Shown: positions 36,222 through 49,527, counted from the stretch's first letter. The stretch: DNA of 64,000 nucleotides from an uncultured Alphaproteobacteria bacterium (GCA_902620425.1 CACNHX010000001.1:157471-221470), one strand, 5' to 3'. A program made the numbers and translations. Notes: generated by a model from the sequence alone, not told the origin.

Positions 36222-36538
36222 TATTTAATCTCCAGTGAAGAATCAATAGTATTACCCTCATCTAAAGTAACTATTGCTCTTTTAGTATCTTTTCTAAAAC
36301 CGAATTGACCTTTGAAAGTTTTACCTTTGCCTCTTAATATAGATGTATTAACTTTGTTAACTTTAACTTTGAATATTAATTCAATAGCATTTTTAATTTC
36401 AAAAGAATTAGAGTTTTTAGATACGACAAATGAATATTGATTAAATTGCTGCAAGTTTGTAGATTTTTCAGTAGTAATGGGTTTTTTTATAATATCAAGA
36501 GCCTTATCTAGTGAAATTTTTATATTCTTATGTCTCAT
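36221..36538 (-). CDS. rplW: 50S ribosomal protein L23
   Basis: L23 sits at the exit port and docks trigger factor. The 105-residue product has [20 protein letters not shown] near residue 15. It overlaps rplD by four bases. Confidence 0.96.
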   Translation of the reverse strand: MRHKNIKISLDKALDIIKKPITTEKSTNLQQFNQYSFVVSKNSNSFEIKNAIELIFKVKVNKVNTSILRGKGKTFKGQFGFRKDTKRAIVTLDEGNTIDSSLEIK

Positions 36539-37158
36539 GAAAGCCTCTTTGTTAATTCAGTTATAGATTTTTTTTCTATAAATATTTTATCAAACGTAAT
36601 AAGATCCTTAACATTGATACCCTTTTGGTTAAGAATAGAAACCTTAGGAATGTTAGAAGATGCTAATTTGAAATTTTTATCCAATCCATTTTCTGAATGA
36701 ATGAAAAGTGCAGATTTATAATCAAATTCTTTTAAATCTAAATATAAATCCTTTGTTTTAAAACTCTTAATTTCAAAACTGTCTACAATATAAACTTTAT
36801 CTTCATTTACTTTTATAGATAAAGCGGATTTTAATGCTAATTTTTTTTCTTTCTTGTTTAAAGTAAATGAATGATCTCTGTTCAAAGGACCCATGGATAC
36901 AGCTCCACCTCTAAAATTTGGAGGCTTATTACTACCTTGTCTAGCATTACCTGTACCTTTTTGTGAAAATGGTTTTTTACTTCTGCCACTAACCTCAGAA
37001 CGAGTCTTAGTTTTGTGCGATCCTTGTCTAGATTTTGCATTTTGATATCTAATATATTGATGTATTAAATCAGGTAATTCCTTCACACCAAAAATAGAAT
37101 TATCAAGCTCAATATCGCTAACAGTTTTATTTTGAAGATTAATTACAGATTTTTTCAT
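36535..37158 (-). CDS. rplD: 50S ribosomal protein L4
   Basis: L4 reaches into the exit tunnel and, in enterobacteria, represses its own operon. The 207-residue product has RSKKPFSQKGTGNARQGSNK near residue 59 and GGAVSMGPLNRDHSF near 83, the tunnel loop. It follows rplC directly. Confidence 0.97.
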   Translation of the reverse strand: MKKSVINLQNKTVSDIELDNSIFGVKELPDLIHQYIRYQNAKSRQGSHKTKTRSEVSGRSKKPFSQKGTGNARQGSNKPPNFRGGAVSMGPLNRDHSFTLNKKEKKLALKSALSIKVNEDKVYIVDSFEIKSFKTKDLYLDLKEFDYKSALFIHSENGLDKNFKLASSNIPKVSILNQKGINVKDLITFDKIFIEKKSITELTKRLS

Positions 37159-37803
37159 TTATTGCCTTTTAACTGAGTCTTTCAAATAAATAATTGATTT
37201 ATTTTTTCCTGGTACAGAACCCTTAACAATCAAAAGATTGTTTTCATTATCAATTTCTATAATTTTTAGGTTTTGTTTTGTTACCTTAGTATTTCCCATT
37301 CTTCCAGCCATTTTTTTGCCTTTAAAAACTCTTCCTGGATCCTGATTTTGACCAGTTGATCCATGAGATCTATGAGAAATAGAGACTCCATGTGAAGCTC
37401 TTAATCCCCCAAAATTATGTCTTTTCATTACACCAGCAAACCCTTTACCAATTGATATGCTGCTTGCATCAATAAATTGGTTAACCTTAAAATGATCAAC
37501 TCCAAGCTTAGTACCAACATCAAGAATATTATCAGTATCAACTCTGAATTCTTTTAAAATTTTTTTTGGTGTTACTTTGGATGAAGAAAAAATTTTTCTT
37601 TGTGGTTTTTTTATTTGAGATATATCTTTATTTGTTTCGATTGATGCAAGTTGAACTGCATTATAACCATCTTTATCTAAAGTTTTAACACCAGTTACTA
37701 CACATTCATCAATCTTTAAAACTGTTACTTGAGTATTTGTTCCATTATCGTGGTAAAATGAACTATTACCAATCTTTGTAGCTATTAATCCAGATCTTAA
37801 CAT
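37159..37803 (-). CDS. rplC: 50S ribosomal protein L3
   Basis: L3 is an early assembly protein near the peptidyl transferase centre. I start it at 37803 (MLRSGLIATKIGNSSF), one base after the rpsJ stop, which gives the normal 214 residues. An upstream in-frame ATG (37845) lies inside rpsJ. SHRSHGSTGQNQDPGRVFKG near residue 148 is diagnostic. Confidence 0.97.
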   Translation of the reverse strand: MLRSGLIATKIGNSSFYHDNGTNTQVTVLKIDECVVTGVKTLDKDGYNAVQLASIETNKDISQIKKPQRKIFSSSKVTPKKILKEFRVDTDNILDVGTKLGVDHFKVNQFIDASSISIGKGFAGVMKRHNFGGLRASHGVSISHRSHGSTGQNQDPGRVFKGKKMAGRMGNTKVTKQNLKIIEIDNENNLLIVKGSVPGKNKSIIYLKDSVKRQ

Positions 37804-37804
37804 A

Positions 37805-38113
37805 TTAAATTTTAATATCCACTTCCACACCTGCGGATAAATCAAGTTTCATTAATGCATCAACTGTTTGAGGTGTTGGTTCAATTATATCTAAAAGACG
37901 GTTATGAGTGCGTATCTCAAGTTGATCTCTACTTTTTTTATCGATATGTGGAGATTTATTTACAGTAAATCTTTCAAATCTTGTTGGAAGAGGGATAGGT
38001 CCTTTAACTTTTGCACCAGTTCTTTTAGCTGTATTTATTATATCTTGAGTACTTGTATCTAGAAGTGAACTATCATACCCTCTTAGTCGAATTCTAATAT
38101 TTTGATTATCCAT
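37805..38113 (-). CDS. rpsJ: 30S ribosomal protein S10
   Basis: S10 (102 residues) is a head protein and the NusE partner in antitermination. [20 protein letters not shown] and [19 protein letters not shown] are typical. Its ATG overlaps the fusA stop by one base, so the str and S10 operons are continuous, without a second tuf. Confidence 0.97.
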   Translation of the reverse strand: MDNQNIRIRLRGYDSSLLDTSTQDIINTAKRTGAKVKGPIPLPTRFERFTVNKSPHIDKKSRDQLEIRTHNRLLDIIEPTPQTVDALMKLDLSAGVEVDIKI

Positions 38114-40191
38114 TACGCTAACTTTGCCTTTACTTCATCAGCAACATTAGAAGGAACTTCTTCATAATGGTCAAACTGCATTGTATAATTTGCTCTTCCT
38201 TGAGATAATGATCTCAAGTTGTTTACATAGCCAAACATATTTGCAAGTGGGACCATAGCATCTACAACATTTGCGTTCCCACGTGTCGACATTTCTTGAA
38301 CTTGACCTCTTCTACTATTAAGATCTCCAATAACATCTCCCATATATTCTTCTGGAGTAACAACTTCTACTTTCATCATCGGTTCGAGAAGTACAGGACT
38401 TGCCTTTGAAATACCCTCTCTAAATGCAGCTCTTGCAGCTATTTCAAAAGCAAGGACACTAGAGTCAACATCATGGTATGCCCCATCGTATAGTGTAGCC
38501 TTAAAATCTATACATGGAAATCCAGCAATTACGCCTGTTTGTTGTTGAGCAATTAGACCTTTTTCAACACCGGGGATATGTTCTGTAGGTATGTTTCCAC
38601 CTTTAATTTGGTTCACAAACTGATAACCACTTCCAGCTTCACCTGGCTCAAATTTAATTTTAACTCTAGCAAACTGACCGGCGCCACCAGATTGTTTTTT
38701 GTGTGTGTAGTCAACATCAAAAGAATTAGAGATGGTCTCTCTATAAGCAACTTGAGGTGCACCTACATTCGCTTCAACCTTAAACTCTCTTTTCATTCTG
38801 TCTACAAGTATTTCCAAATGAAGTTCACCCATTCCTTTAATTATTGTTTGTCCACTTTCGTGATCAGTTGTAACTCTAAAGCTGGGATCTTCTTGTGCTA
38901 GTCTTGCAAGTGCTTGGCCCATTTTTTCGTGATCAACTTTAGTTTTTGGCTCAACTGCAACTTCAATTACTGGATCAGGGAAATCCATTTTTTCTAAAAC
39001 TATTGGTTTATCTTGTGCGCATAAAGTTTCACCGGTGGTAACATCTTTTAAACCAACTAAAGCTACTATATCTCCTGCGTTAGCAGTTTTAATTTCTTCT
39101 CTATTATTTGCATGCATTAACAACATTCTTCCTATATTCTCTTTTTTTCCAGAATTAGAGTTTAGTACAGTGTCTTTTGTATTTATTGATCCAGAATAAA
39201 TTCTTGCAAATGTTAAACTGCCAACAAATGGATCTGTCATAATTTTAAATGCAAGCGCACTAAAAGGCTCATTATCACCACAGTTTCTGGTTAATTCTAT
39301 TTTATCATCGTTAACATCAACTCCTTTAACACTTGCTACATCTGTTGGGGATGGCATATAGTCTATAACTGCATCTAAAAGAGGTTGAACTCCTTTATTT
39401 TTAAATGCTGAACCTGTTAATACTGGAACGAAAGATCCTTTAATTGTACCTTTTCTAATGCAAGATTTTAGTTCTTCAATTGTTGGTTCATTACCCTCTA
39501 GGTAACTTTCCATGATAGAGTCATCTTCTTCAATTGCTTTTTCTATTAATTTTACTCTATACTCAGAAGACTGCTCTTTTAACTCATCTGGAATGTCAAC
39601 AACATCAAATTTAGCTCCTAAACTTTCATCCTGCCAAACAATTGCTTTATTTGAAACTAAATCAACAACGCCCTTTAAATTACTTTCAATTCCAATTGGT
39701 AATTGGGTTACAAGAGGATAAGAGCCTAGCCTATCTGAAATCATATCAACACACATAAAAAAATTTGCGCCTGTTCTATCTAGTTTATTTACAAAACACA
39801 TTCTTGGAACATTGTATTTATCTGCTTGTCTCCAAACTGTTTCTGACTGAGGCTCAACACCAGCAACACCGTCGAAAACGGCAACTGCTCCATCCAGTAC
39901 TTTTAATGATCTTTCAACTTCTATTGTAAAATCAACGTGACCAGGAGTATCAATTATATTTATTCTATGTTCTTTCCAAAAACACGTAGTTGCTGCAGAT
40001 GTAATAGTAATTCCTCTTTCTTGTTCTTGCTCCATCCAATCCATTGTTGCTGCTCCATCATGCACTTCACCTATTTTATGAGATTTACCAGTGTAATATA
40101 GAATTCTTTCTGTAGTTGTAGTTTTACCAGCATCAATGTGCGCCATAATACCTATATTTCTATATTGTGATAATGAGTGAGACCTAGACAT
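38113..40191 (-). CDS. fusA: Elongation factor G
   Basis: EF-G drives translocation and, with RRF, ribosome recycling. The 692-residue GTPase has the P-loop [15 protein letters not shown] near residue 17 and [14 protein letters not shown] near 58. [15 protein letters not shown] lies near 81 and [10 protein letters not shown] near 135, with the later EF-G domains IV and V complete. It lies six bases after rpsG and runs into rpsJ. Confidence 0.98.
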   Translation of the reverse strand: MSRSHSLSQYRNIGIMAHIDAGKTTTTERILYYTGKSHKIGEVHDGAATMDWMEQEQERGITITSAATTCFWKEHRINIIDTPGHVDFTIEVERSLKVLDGAVAVFDGVAGVEPQSETVWRQADKYNVPRMCFVNKLDRTGANFFMCVDMISDRLGSYPLVTQLPIGIESNLKGVVDLVSNKAIVWQDESLGAKFDVVDIPDELKEQSSEYRVKLIEKAIEEDDSIMESYLEGNEPTIEELKSCIRKGTIKGSFVPVLTGSAFKNKGVQPLLDAVIDYMPSPTDVASVKGVDVNDDKIELTRNCGDNEPFSALAFKIMTDPFVGSLTFARIYSGSINTKDTVLNSNSGKKENIGRMLLMHANNREEIKTANAGDIVALVGLKDVTTGETLCAQDKPIVLEKMDFPDPVIEVAVEPKTKVDHEKMGQALARLAQEDPSFRVTTDHESGQTIIKGMGELHLEILVDRMKREFKVEANVGAPQVAYRETISNSFDVDYTHKKQSGGAGQFARVKIKFEPGEAGSGYQFVNQIKGGNIPTEHIPGVEKGLIAQQQTGVIAGFPCIDFKATLYDGAYHDVDSSVLAFEIAARAAFREGISKASPVLLEPMMKVEVVTPEEYMGDVIGDLNSRRGQVQEMSTRGNANVVDAMVPLANMFGYVNNLRSLSQGRANYTMQFDHYEEVPSNVADEVKAKLA

Positions 40192-40197
40192 ATAACA

Positions 40198-40668
40198 TTA
40201 CCATCTAAAGTGAGAAAAAGCTCTATTTGCGTCTGCCATTTTATGAGTCTCTTCTCTTTTTTTTACTGCATTGCCTTTATTGTTGAATGCATCAATTATT
40301 TCATTTGCAACTCTTTCTCTCATAGTTTTTTCATTTCTCTTAATCGCAGAATCTACAATCCATTTCATTGCAAGTGTTTGAGCTCTTTTTGGTCTCACTT
40401 CCATTGGCACCTGATATGTAGCACCACCAACTCTACGTGATCTTACTTCTAAAGAAGGTTTCACATTATTTAGAGCTTCGTGAAAGAAATCAATGGGTGT
40501 TTTGTCAGTTTTCTTAGACACAAGATCAAACGCACCATAAACTATCTTTTCTGAAGTAGATTTTTTGCCATCAAGCATAATCCTATTCATAAATTTGGCT
40601 AGCACTAAATCTTTGTATTTATGATCTGGGAGTATGGTCCTCTTTTCTGCTGCTCTTCTTCTAGACAT
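40198..40668 (-). CDS. rpsG: 30S ribosomal protein S7
   Basis: S7 organises the small-subunit head and in enterobacteria represses the str operon. The 156-residue product has [15 protein letters not shown] at the N-terminus and [19 protein letters not shown] near residue 76. It follows rpsL by two bases. Confidence 0.97.
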   Translation of the reverse strand: MSRRRAAEKRTILPDHKYKDLVLAKFMNRIMLDGKKSTSEKIVYGAFDLVSKKTDKTPIDFFHEALNNVKPSLEVRSRRVGGATYQVPMEVRPKRAQTLAMKWIVDSAIKRNEKTMRERVANEIIDAFNNKGNAVKKREETHKMADANRAFSHFRW

Positions 40669-40670
40669 AG

Positions 40671-41042
40671 TTATTTTGGACGTTTTGCTCCGTAAAGTGA
40701 TCTTCTTTGTTTTCTTGAAGAGACTCCTTGAGTATCTAGTGTGCCTCTTAAGATGTGGTATCTAACACCGGGTAAATCTTTTACTCTGCCACCTCTTATT
40801 AGGACAACTGAATGTTCTTGGAGATTATGGCCTTCTCCAGGAATATAAGCTGAAACTTCTTGCCCATTTGTTAGTTTAACTCTAGCTACTTTTCTAAGTG
40901 CTGAATTTGGTTTTTTTGGGGTAGTAGTATAAACTCGAGTACATACGCCTCTTTTCTGAGGACTTTTATCCAGGGCAGGAACTTTATTCCTTTTTTTTAC
41001 AGTCAGTCTACCTTTTCTAACAAGTTGGTTTATAGTTGGCAT
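40671..41042 (-). CDS. rpsL: 30S ribosomal protein S12
   Basis: S12 controls decoding accuracy. The 123-residue product has [18 protein letters not shown] and [15 protein letters not shown]. Lysines stand at the two positions where streptomycin-resistance changes are known, so the sequence looks streptomycin-sensitive. An AAAGGA ribosome site precedes the ATG. It is the first gene of the str operon, with its own promoter upstream. Confidence 0.97.
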   Translation of the reverse strand: MPTINQLVRKGRLTVKKRNKVPALDKSPQKRGVCTRVYTTTPKKPNSALRKVARVKLTNGQEVSAYIPGEGHNLQEHSVVLIRGGRVKDLPGVRYHILRGTLDTQGVSSRKQRRSLYGAKRPK

Positions 41043-41100
41043 TTTATCCTTTAGTTAAGTGTTTGGAGATTAATCCACGACCATTAACAAATCGTAGGGG

Positions 41101-41129
41101 TCTTTATAAATTGATTAAGATAAAGTCAA
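41101..41129 (-). promoter_or_regulatory. Promoter for rpsL-rpsG-fusA and downstream genes
   Basis: In the 107-base spacer between rpoC and rpsL, a TTGACT -35 (41124-41129) preceded by C is followed after 17 bases by TAAAGA (41101-41106). The overlapping TATAAA is a second -10 option at 15-base spacing. The transcript would have a leader of about 50 bases, including a weak CTACGA/TCGTGG stem (41075-41097). The spacer shows no terminator for rpoC, so readthrough is likely as well. Confidence 0.5.
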
Positions 41130-41149
41130 GCACATATACTTAAATTAAC

Positions 41150-44100
41150 CTAATTTTCTATATTTTCTGACTGATTTTTATTAATTATTTCCTTATCTCT
41201 TTCAAATGCTATATTTTCATAATCTGAAGTCATTTTGCCTGTTCCAGCAGGAATAAGTCTTCCTACAATCACATTTTCTTTTAAGCCATTCAAAGTATCA
41301 ACTTTACCTAAAGTAGCAGCATCGGTTAAAACTTTAGTTGTCTCTTGAAATGAAGCTGCAGATATAAAGGAGTTTGTTTGTAAACTTGCTTTTGTAATAC
41401 CGAGTAAAACTGGCTCGTATACTACCTCTTTTTTACCTTCTTTATTAAGTAATTTATTTAGTTTTAAAATGTCTCTTTTTTGAAGTTGCTCACCAGTAAT
41501 TAGATTTGAATCTCCGGGATCTTTAATCAATACTTTTTGAAGCATTTGTCTAGCTATAGTTTCTATATGCTTATCATTTATATATACGCCTTGTAATTTA
41601 TAAACTGATTGTACCTCTCTAACTAAATATCTAGCTAATTCCTCAATTCCCAATATTCTTAGAATATCATGGGGAACAGGTGTACCTTCAACCAATATGT
41701 CACCTTTTTTTACAAAATCTCCTTCTTGAACATTTAAGTATTTTGATCTTGGAATTAGAGTTTCAAAATTTTCCTTTTCATCTATTGAGGTGATTATTAC
41801 TCTTCTTTTATTTTTATAATCTTTACCAAAAGATATGTTTCCATCGATTTCACACATTATTGCTGGGTCTTTGGGTTTTCTTGCTTCAAAAAGTTCAGCA
41901 ACTCTTGGTAAACCTCCAGTTATATCTTTAGTTTTTGATGATTCTTTTGGAATTCTTGCGATTACTTGTCCAGCTGATACTTCTTGACCATCCTCTACAC
42001 TTAAAATTGAATCAATAGACATTGGATAATTTAAAAACTTTGAATCTATTTCATCGTCTTTAGATAAATTATCAGCTATGTTTATTGCAGGTTTAAAATT
42101 TTTACTTTTCTGATTCTGACTCCAATCAATAACAATTTTACTAGAAATTCCAGTAGTGTCATCTATAGATTCCCTAAAAGAAGTGCCTTGTTTTAAATCA
42201 ATATATTTTACAAAACCATCCTTTTCTGCAATGATTGGTAGAGTATAAGGATCCCATTCAGCTAATATTTGATTATTACTAACTTTGTCCCCATCATTAA
42301 CTAATATTTTTGAACCAAAAGGTATATTTGAGGAGTACTTTATATTGTTTTCATCTAAAATTTTTATTTTACCATTTCTGCTTAAAACAATCATATTTTT
42401 AAAACGATCTTCAATTAATTTAATATTTTCAAGTTTTACTATTCCAGATACAGGCGTTGTTGCATTTGATTGCTCGACGGATGAACTTGCAGCTCCACCA
42501 ATATGAAATGTTCTCATTGTTAGCTGCGTACCTGGTTCACCAATTGATTGGGCTGCGATGATACCAACAGCTTCTCCAATATTTACTTTTGTACCTCTTG
42601 CAAGATCTCTTCCATAACATTTAGAGCAAATTCCATCTTCTGTTTCACAAGTTAAAACAGATCTAATCTTTAAAGATCTAATTCCTAGTTTAGCTATTGA
42701 ATCTAAATCTTGCTCAGAGATTATTTCTCCGGCGCTAACTAAAACATTGTTTTGTTCATCTATTATATTTTCAACAGGTGTTCTTCCAAGAATTCTTTCA
42801 GTAAGAGGAGATGTGATGTTTCCAGATTCTACAATTTCTTCAACTAAGACTCCGTTTTTTGTACCACAATCTTCTTCCCTGATTACAGCATCTTGAGCCA
42901 CATCAACTAATCTCCTAGTTAAATATCCACTGCTTGCAGTTTTTAATGCTGTATCTGCCAATCCTTTTCTAGCACCATGGGTAGAAGTAAAGTACTCTAA
43001 AACTGATAAACCTTCTTTAAAATTTGATTTTATTGGGTTTTCGATAATTTCACCTGATGGTTTGGCCATCAAGCCTCGCATTCCTGACAGTTGTTTGAGT
43101 TGTGCAGCAGACCCCCTTGCACCAGAATGAGCCATCATATATACAGAATTTATTGGTTGATTATCAGTAGGAGTTGAGATTACATCCAACATTTTGTCTG
43201 CAACTTTATTTGTACATTCGGACCAAGCATCAACAACTTTATTATACTTTTCTCCTTGAGTAATAAGCCCATCCTGATATTGATTTTCATATTCTTGTAC
43301 TTTTGCTTGTGTCTCATTCAACAAAATATCCTTTTCTGAAGGAATAATTAAATCGTCTTTTCCAAATGAAATTCCTGCGACTGCAGCATACTTAAATCCA
43401 ATTTGCATAATATGATCAGCAAATAGAACAGTCTCTTTTTGACCACAGAATCTATAGACAGTGTCTATGATATTACTTACATCTTTTTTAGTAAGAATTT
43501 TATTTATCATATCATAATTTATGTTTTTGTTTTTGGGGAGTATATTACCTAATATCATTCTACCGGGGGTGGTTTCAATTTTCTTGAATTCACCATTAAA
43601 GTTTTCAATTCTTGCAAATATTTTCGAGTGAAGATTTATATCACCATTTTCTAATGCCTTGTAAATTTCATTTAAATCAACAAAATACCTGCCTTGACCT
43701 ATTTGGTTCTCTCTAAGCACAGACAAATAGTATATTCCAAGAACGATATCTTGTGAGGGCACGATAATGGGTTTACCACTTGACGGTGATAAAATATTGT
43801 TTGTACTCATCATTAATACTCTTGCTTCTAGTTGAGCTTCTAAACTTAGGGGTACATGAACGGCCATTTGATCTCCATCAAAATCAGCATTAAAAGCTGT
43901 ACAAACTAAAGGGTGGAGTTGAATTGATTTACCCTCGATTAAAATTGGTTCAAAAGCTTGAATACCCAATCTATGTAAAGTTGGAGCTCTATTAAGAAGA
44001 ACTGGATGCTCTCTAATAACTTCTTCTAAAATATCCCAGACTCTTGGGTCTTCTTTTTCAACAAGTTTTTTAGCAGCTTTTATTGTGTTAGCCCAACCAT

Positions 44101-45268
44101 AGATATCAAGTTTATGAAAAATAAATGGCTTAAATAATTCTAAAGCCATTTTTTTAGGCAAGCCACATTGATGAAGTTTTAAGTTAGGACCAACGACAAT
44201 TACAGATCTTCCAGAATAATCAACTCTTTTACCAAGAAGGTTTTGTCTAAATCTTCCTTGCTTACCTTTTAGCATATCAGATAATGATTTTAGTGGTCTC
44301 TTATTTGTTGAGGTGATCACTCTACCTCTTCTTCCATTATCAAATAATGCATCAACAGATTCTTGAAGCATCCTTTTTTCATTTCTAATAATAATGTCTG
44401 GAGCCCTTAAATCAATTAATCTTTTTAATCTGTTATTTCTATTTATAACTCTTCTATAAAGATCATTTAAATCACTTGTTGCAAATCTGCCACCATCAAG
44501 AGGAACGAGAGGTCTTAATTCAGGAGGTATAACTGGTAAAACTCTCATGATCATCCATTGTGGTTTATTCTGAGACAAGAGAAAAGATTCGATTAACTTA
44601 AGTCTTTTTGTAATTTTTGTTTTCTTAAGCTCAGATTTGGTCTCTGTTAGATCAATCTTCAGTTGTTTGTAATCATTATCCAAGTCTATACCAAGCAACA
44701 TCTGTTCAATTGCCTCTGCTCCAATCGCAGCACTAAATGAATCCTCTCCATATTCATCTTGATACTCAATAAATTGTTCTTCTGAAATTATTTCGCCTTT
44801 TTTTAGATCAGTTAATCCTGGCTCTACTACTATAAATTGTTCAAAATATAATACTTTTTCAAGATTTTTAATTGTCATATCAAGAAGTGTTGCAATCCTA
44901 CTAGGTAAAGATTTCATAAACCATATGTGCGATACAGGTGCTGCTAACTCAATATGTCCCATCCTATCTCTTCTAACTTTAGAAAGTGTGACTTCAACTC
45001 CACATTTTTCGCAAATGATTCCTCTAAATTTCATTCTTTTATATTTTCCACAAAGACATTCATAATCTTTAACAGGACCAAAAATTCGAGAACAAAACAA
45101 ACCATCTTTTTCGGGTTTAAAAGTTCTGTAATTTATTGTTTCAGGTTTTTTTATCTCACCAAAAGACCAAGACCTTATATCTTCTGGACTGGCAATTGAG
45201 ATTTTTAGGCTGTTAAAGTTTTGGACACCTAAATTTTGATTAAATATATTAGTAAGTTCTTTATTCAT
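41150..45268 (-). CDS. rpoC: RNA polymerase beta' subunit
   Basis: RpoC holds half of the polymerase active site. The 1372-residue product is full length. Near residue 60 is the zinc site ([20 protein letters not shown]), near 450 the magnesium-binding NADFDGDQM, and near 880 the second zinc site ([19 protein letters not shown]). The start overlaps the rpoB stop by eight bases. No intein or insertion beyond normal proteobacterial length is seen. Confidence 0.98.
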   Translation of the reverse strand: MNKELTNIFNQNLGVQNFNSLKISIASPEDIRSWSFGEIKKPETINYRTFKPEKDGLFCSRIFGPVKDYECLCGKYKRMKFRGIICEKCGVEVTLSKVRRDRMGHIELAAPVSHIWFMKSLPSRIATLLDMTIKNLEKVLYFEQFIVVEPGLTDLKKGEIISEEQFIEYQDEYGEDSFSAAIGAEAIEQMLLGIDLDNDYKQLKIDLTETKSELKKTKITKRLKLIESFLLSQNKPQWMIMRVLPVIPPELRPLVPLDGGRFATSDLNDLYRRVINRNNRLKRLIDLRAPDIIIRNEKRMLQESVDALFDNGRRGRVITSTNKRPLKSLSDMLKGKQGRFRQNLLGKRVDYSGRSVIVVGPNLKLHQCGLPKKMALELFKPFIFHKLDIYGWANTIKAAKKLVEKEDPRVWDILEEVIREHPVLLNRAPTLHRLGIQAFEPILIEGKSIQLHPLVCTAFNADFDGDQMAVHVPLSLEAQLEARVLMMSTNNILSPSSGKPIIVPSQDIVLGIYYLSVLRENQIGQGRYFVDLNEIYKALENGDINLHSKIFARIENFNGEFKKIETTPGRMILGNILPKNKNINYDMINKILTKKDVSNIIDTVYRFCGQKETVLFADHIMQIGFKYAAVAGISFGKDDLIIPSEKDILLNETQAKVQEYENQYQDGLITQGEKYNKVVDAWSECTNKVADKMLDVISTPTDNQPINSVYMMAHSGARGSAAQLKQLSGMRGLMAKPSGEIIENPIKSNFKEGLSVLEYFTSTHGARKGLADTALKTASSGYLTRRLVDVAQDAVIREEDCGTKNGVLVEEIVESGNITSPLTERILGRTPVENIIDEQNNVLVSAGEIISEQDLDSIAKLGIRSLKIRSVLTCETEDGICSKCYGRDLARGTKVNIGEAVGIIAAQSIGEPGTQLTMRTFHIGGAASSSVEQSNATTPVSGIVKLENIKLIEDRFKNMIVLSRNGKIKILDENNIKYSSNIPFGSKILVNDGDKVSNNQILAEWDPYTLPIIAEKDGFVKYIDLKQGTSFRESIDDTTGISSKIVIDWSQNQKSKNFKPAINIADNLSKDDEIDSKFLNYPMSIDSILSVEDGQEVSAGQVIARIPKESSKTKDITGGLPRVAELFEARKPKDPAIMCEIDGNISFGKDYKNKRRVIITSIDEKENFETLIPRSKYLNVQEGDFVKKGDILVEGTPVPHDILRILGIEELARYLVREVQSVYKLQGVYINDKHIETIARQMLQKVLIKDPGDSNLITGEQLQKRDILKLNKLLNKEGKKEVVYEPVLLGITKASLQTNSFISAASFQETTKVLTDAATLGKVDTLNGLKENVIVGRLIPAGTGKMTSDYENIAFERDKEIINKNQSENIEN

Positions 45269-48200
45269 TTGTTCCTATTAAGTTAGTTAAGTTGTTTTCT
45301 TTAAGATTTTCTTTAAAATCTAAATTTAAACCAAGAGATCTGAGCTCCTTTACCATTACATTAAATGACTCTGGCGTTCCTGATTCGAAATTGTTATCAC
45401 CTTTAACAATCGATTCATATACTTTTGTTCTACCTGCCACATCATCTGATTTAATAGTTAGTATTTCTTGTAAAGTATATGCCGCTCCATATGCTTCAAG
45501 TGCCCATACTTCCATTTCTCCAAATCTTTGTCCACCAAATTGTGCTTTACCACCAAGTGGTTGTTGAGTAACTAAACTATATGGTCCAATTGATCTAGCA
45601 TGAATTTTTTCATCAACTAAATGATGAAGTTTTAACATATACATAAAACCTACAGTCACAGGTCTTTCAAATTTTTTACCGGTAATTCCATCATATAGTA
45701 TTTCTTGACCAGTGTTTGATACACCTGATTGTTCTAATAAATTTGTTATATCTTTTTCTTTAGCTCCATCAAAAACAGGTGTAGCAAAAGGTATTCCTTC
45801 TTTCAAATTATTACCTAATTCTAAAATTTCATCGTCATTCATAGACTTAATAATTTTTTGATGGTTATCTAGATTATAAATTTCTAGGAGTTTGTCCCTT
45901 AAATCATTTGTTTGTCCTTTGGATTGAATTCTTTTAATCATGTCATTTACCTGCCTGCCTAAAGATGCAGATGCCCAGCCTAAATGCGTCTCTAAAATCT
46001 GTCCAATATTCATTCTACTAGGAACACCCAGTGGGTTTAGTACAATATCAACTGGTGTACCATCTTCGAGATAAGGCATATCCTCTACTGGACATATTTT
46101 CGAAATTACACCTTTGTTACCATGTCTGCCTGCCATTTTATCTCCAGGTTGAAGTTTTCGTTTAACTGAGATAAAAACTTTAATAAGTTTAAGTACACCA
46201 GGGAGTAGCTCATCACCACTTTGGATTTTATCAATTTTATTCTCAAACTTTTGATTAATATTGCCTAGTTGATTTTCATAATTTTTGACGAGCGATTCAA
46301 TTTGATCACTTCTTTTATTGTCAGATATATTTATTTTAAGTAGTTCATTTAGAGACAAGCTTTCTATTTGCTCATATTTAATAGTAGAATTTTTTTCTAT
46401 TGAATTGATACCAGATACAAAAGTTTGGTTGTTAAGTAATTCCCTAAGATGATTACCAAAGCTTTTTTCAAGAATTTTTAGTTCATCATCTCTGTCTCTA
46501 GCTACTACTTCAATTTGATGATTTTCAATACTGATAGCTCTTTCATCTTTTTCTATACCTCTTCTTGAAAAAACTCTAATTTCTACGACAGTACCTTTTA
46601 CTCCTGGAGGCACTCTTAAACTTGTATCTTTAACATCAGCAGCTTTTTCACCAAAAATTGCTCTTAACAATTTCTCTTCTGGAGTCATTGGTGACTCACC
46701 TTTTGGTGTAACTTTACCAACTAATATATCACCTGAATTTACCTCTGCTCCTATGTATACAATACCAGTTTCATCTAAATTTATTAACATTTCCTCACTT
46801 GCGTTTGGAATATCTCTTGTTATTTCTTCTGGACCCAATTTAGTATCACGTGACATTACCTCGAATTCCTCAACGTGAATTGAAGTAAATACATCATCTT
46901 GCACAACTTTTTCAGAAATCAAAATTGAGTCTTCAAAGTTATATCCATTCCAAGGCATAAATGCAGCAAGTACATTTCTTCCAAGTGCAAGCTCTCCTAA
47001 TTCTGTAGCAGGTCCGTCAGCAATAACTTGATCTTTTAAAATTTTATCACCTACATTAACAAGTGGACGTTGGGTTATACATGTGTTTTGATTTGATCTT
47101 TGAAATTTAGATAAATTATATATATCAATTTTATTAAGTGATTTATCATTTTTATCTGTAATTCTAATAACAATTCTATTAGCATCAAGTTGGTCAACAA
47201 CACCCTCTCTTTTAGCAACTATTGTTGATCCACTATCGTTTGCAACAGTATATTCCATACCTGTTCCTACTAAAGGGGCTTTTGGTTTTATTAATGGAAC
47301 TGCTTGCCTCATCATATTTGAACCCATTAGTGCTCTATTTGCATCATCGTTTTCCAGAAAAGGAATAAGAGATGAAGCTACTGAAACAAGTTGTTGTGGA
47401 GAAACATCCATTAAATCAATTGCATCAATATCTACATTTATAAATTCTCCATTTTTTCTACAACTTACAATTTGATTTATAAATTTCCCTTTGGAATCTA
47501 AATCCGCATTTGCTTGAGCGATTACAAAATCCTCTTCATCAATAGCGCTAAGATATATTACTTTATCACTTACTTTTCCTGAATTTACAATTCTATAAGG
47601 AGTCTCTATAAATCCATATTTATTTATCCTAGAATAAGATGCTAAACTATTAATTAAACCAATATTTGCTCCCTCAGGGGTTTCAATTGGACATATTCGA
47701 CCGTAATGAGTCTGGTGTACATCTCTTACTTCAAATCCAGCTCTTTCTCTATTTAAACCTCCAGGTCCTAAAGCAGAGACCCTTCTTTTATGGGTAATTT
47801 CACTTAAAGGGTTTGTTTGATCCATAAATTGACTTAATTGACTAAGGCCAAAAAATTCTTTTATTGATGCAACAACTGGTTTAGCATTAATTATATCTTG
47901 AGGCATTATATTATCAACTTCTAGTGAGCTTAATCTCTCTTTTATAGCTCTATCCATTTTTAATAGACCAATACGATATTGATTTTCCAGAAGCTCACCG
48001 ACAGATCTTACTCTTCTGTTTGCTAAATGATCTATGTCATCAATCTCACCTTTACCATCAATTAGATTGTGCATGTGTTGTACAACATTGATTATATCGC
48101 TCTTATCGAGAGTTCTTTGTTCAATTGGAGTATTTTTTTTAAATTTGGAACTAATTTTTAATCTTCCAACAGATGATAGGTCATATCTGTCAGCATTAAA

Positions 48201-49466
48201 AAACAGATTATTAAAAAGATTTTCGGCTGTTTCAATTGTTGGTGGTTCACCTGGTCTTAATATTTTAAAAATTTCAAAAAGAGCCTCTTCTCTAGATCTA
48301 GCCTTATCTAATTGTAAGGTATTTCTAATGTATGACCCGATTTCAATATTATCAGATTTTAATATATCAATTTTATTAATTTTATTCTGATTGATGAAGT
48401 CAATAAATATTTCATCAATTTCAAATCCAGCTTCAAAAAATATTTTACCTGTTTTTTCGTCAATTATATCTGATGATAAATAAAAACCTAATAAGGATTC
48501 ATCTGTTATAGTTAAATTAGAAACATTTTTTTTATTTAGGTCATTTATTATTTTCTGATTAATTTTTGTACCTTTGGAAACTAAAATTTTTCCATTTTTT
48601 GAATCTAGTAAATCAAAATTTAAAATCTTAGCTTTGTAATATGACAAATCTTGCTTAAATGACCATCCGTATTCATTTCTTTTATAAGTGATATTTTCAT
48701 AAAATAAGGATAAAATTTCTTCAGCAGTCATACCAAGAATCCTTTTGGAGTCGGGTTCTATTTTATTTTTCTCACAATCTTCAATGTATTTTTCAGATAA
48801 GTTGCTAAGTAAACATTTAAACAATGTTGTTACAGGAAATTTTCTTTTTCTATCAATTCTAGCGTGTATATTATTTTTTGCATCATGTTCAAAATCTAAC
48901 CAAGAACCTCTGTAAGGAATAATCCTAGAATTAAATAAATATTTTCCACTTGTATGAGTTTTTCCATAATCATGATCAAAAAATACCCCCGGTGATCGAT
49001 GCATTTGACTAACTACAACTCTCTCAGTTCCATTAATTACAAAAGTAGCGTTTTTTGTCATTAGAGGAATATCTCCCATATAAACCTCTTGTTCTTTGAT
49101 ATCTCTTACTGATTTGGTACCAGCAATTTCGTCAATGTCCCAAATTATAAGACGAAAATTAACTAGGAGCGGAGTTCCATATGTCATTCCTCTTTGTGCA
49201 CATTCATCAACATCATATTTTGGAACACCTAAATTGTAACTAACATAATCTACTGTTGCTCTTTCAGCGTAATCGTTGATAGGGAAAACAGATTTAAAAA
49301 TTGAGTGCAGACCAATATTTTCTCTTTTTTCAGGATCTATTCTTAGTTGTAAAAAACTATCAAATGATCTTTTTTGAACTTCTACTAAATTTGGTAGAGA
49401 TGTTACTAAGGGTATCTTACCAAAAGATTTTCTAATTTTTTTTGTATTAATATGACCTAAACTCAC
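45261..49466 (-). CDS. rpoB: RNA polymerase beta subunit
   Basis: RpoB forms the other half of the polymerase active site. From the GTG at 49466 the product is about 1401 residues. I prefer that start because GGAG stands five bases before it. An ATG at 49484 would place six residues ahead of, and include, this ribosome site. The rifampicin pocket reads [19 protein letters not shown], without known resistance changes. [17 protein letters not shown] near 1120 is the catalytic-region motif. Two acidic/lysine-rich stretches (about 230-380 and 950-1080) vary from enterobacterial RpoB but are common in alphaproteobacteria. Confidence 0.97.
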   Translation of the reverse strand: MSLGHINTKKIRKSFGKIPLVTSLPNLVEVQKRSFDSFLQLRIDPEKRENIGLHSIFKSVFPINDYAERATVDYVSYNLGVPKYDVDECAQRGMTYGTPLLVNFRLIIWDIDEIAGTKSVRDIKEQEVYMGDIPLMTKNATFVINGTERVVVSQMHRSPGVFFDHDYGKTHTSGKYLFNSRIIPYRGSWLDFEHDAKNNIHARIDRKRKFPVTTLFKCLLSNLSEKYIEDCEKNKIEPDSKRILGMTAEEILSLFYENITYKRNEYGWSFKQDLSYYKAKILNFDLLDSKNGKILVSKGTKINQKIINDLNKKNVSNLTITDESLLGFYLSSDIIDEKTGKIFFEAGFEIDEIFIDFINQNKINKIDILKSDNIEIGSYIRNTLQLDKARSREEALFEIFKILRPGEPPTIETAENLFNNLFFNADRYDLSSVGRLKISSKFKKNTPIEQRTLDKSDIINVVQHMHNLIDGKGEIDDIDHLANRRVRSVGELLENQYRIGLLKMDRAIKERLSSLEVDNIMPQDIINAKPVVASIKEFFGLSQLSQFMDQTNPLSEITHKRRVSALGPGGLNRERAGFEVRDVHQTHYGRICPIETPEGANIGLINSLASYSRINKYGFIETPYRIVNSGKVSDKVIYLSAIDEEDFVIAQANADLDSKGKFINQIVSCRKNGEFINVDIDAIDLMDVSPQQLVSVASSLIPFLENDDANRALMGSNMMRQAVPLIKPKAPLVGTGMEYTVANDSGSTIVAKREGVVDQLDANRIVIRITDKNDKSLNKIDIYNLSKFQRSNQNTCITQRPLVNVGDKILKDQVIADGPATELGELALGRNVLAAFMPWNGYNFEDSILISEKVVQDDVFTSIHVEEFEVMSRDTKLGPEEITRDIPNASEEMLINLDETGIVYIGAEVNSGDILVGKVTPKGESPMTPEEKLLRAIFGEKAADVKDTSLRVPPGVKGTVVEIRVFSRRGIEKDERAISIENHQIEVVARDRDDELKILEKSFGNHLRELLNNQTFVSGINSIEKNSTIKYEQIESLSLNELLKINISDNKRSDQIESLVKNYENQLGNINQKFENKIDKIQSGDELLPGVLKLIKVFISVKRKLQPGDKMAGRHGNKGVISKICPVEDMPYLEDGTPVDIVLNPLGVPSRMNIGQILETHLGWASASLGRQVNDMIKRIQSKGQTNDLRDKLLEIYNLDNHQKIIKSMNDDEILELGNNLKEGIPFATPVFDGAKEKDITNLLEQSGVSNTGQEILYDGITGKKFERPVTVGFMYMLKLHHLVDEKIHARSIGPYSLVTQQPLGGKAQFGGQRFGEMEVWALEAYGAAYTLQEILTIKSDDVAGRTKVYESIVKGDNNFESGTPESFNVMVKELRSLGLNLDFKENLKENNLTNLIGTNE

Positions 49467-49497
49467 TTTTACTCCTTCAATCAATCAAACTTTCAAG

Positions 49498-49527
49498 TTT
49501 AAAGGCCTTTAGATAAAGGCCTTTAAA
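49498..49527 (-). promoter_or_regulatory. Perfect 13-bp hairpin between rplL and rpoB (attenuator or processing site)
   Basis: Directly after the rplL stop codon the message reads TTTAAAGGCCTTT, a four-base loop ATCT, then AAAGGCCTTTAAA: a perfect 13-bp stem. It is not followed by a run of U, so it is not a classical strong terminator. In enterobacteria the same gap holds a partial terminator and an RNase III site that lower rpoBC output relative to the ribosomal protein genes. This hairpin is in the right place to do the same. Confidence 0.6.
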
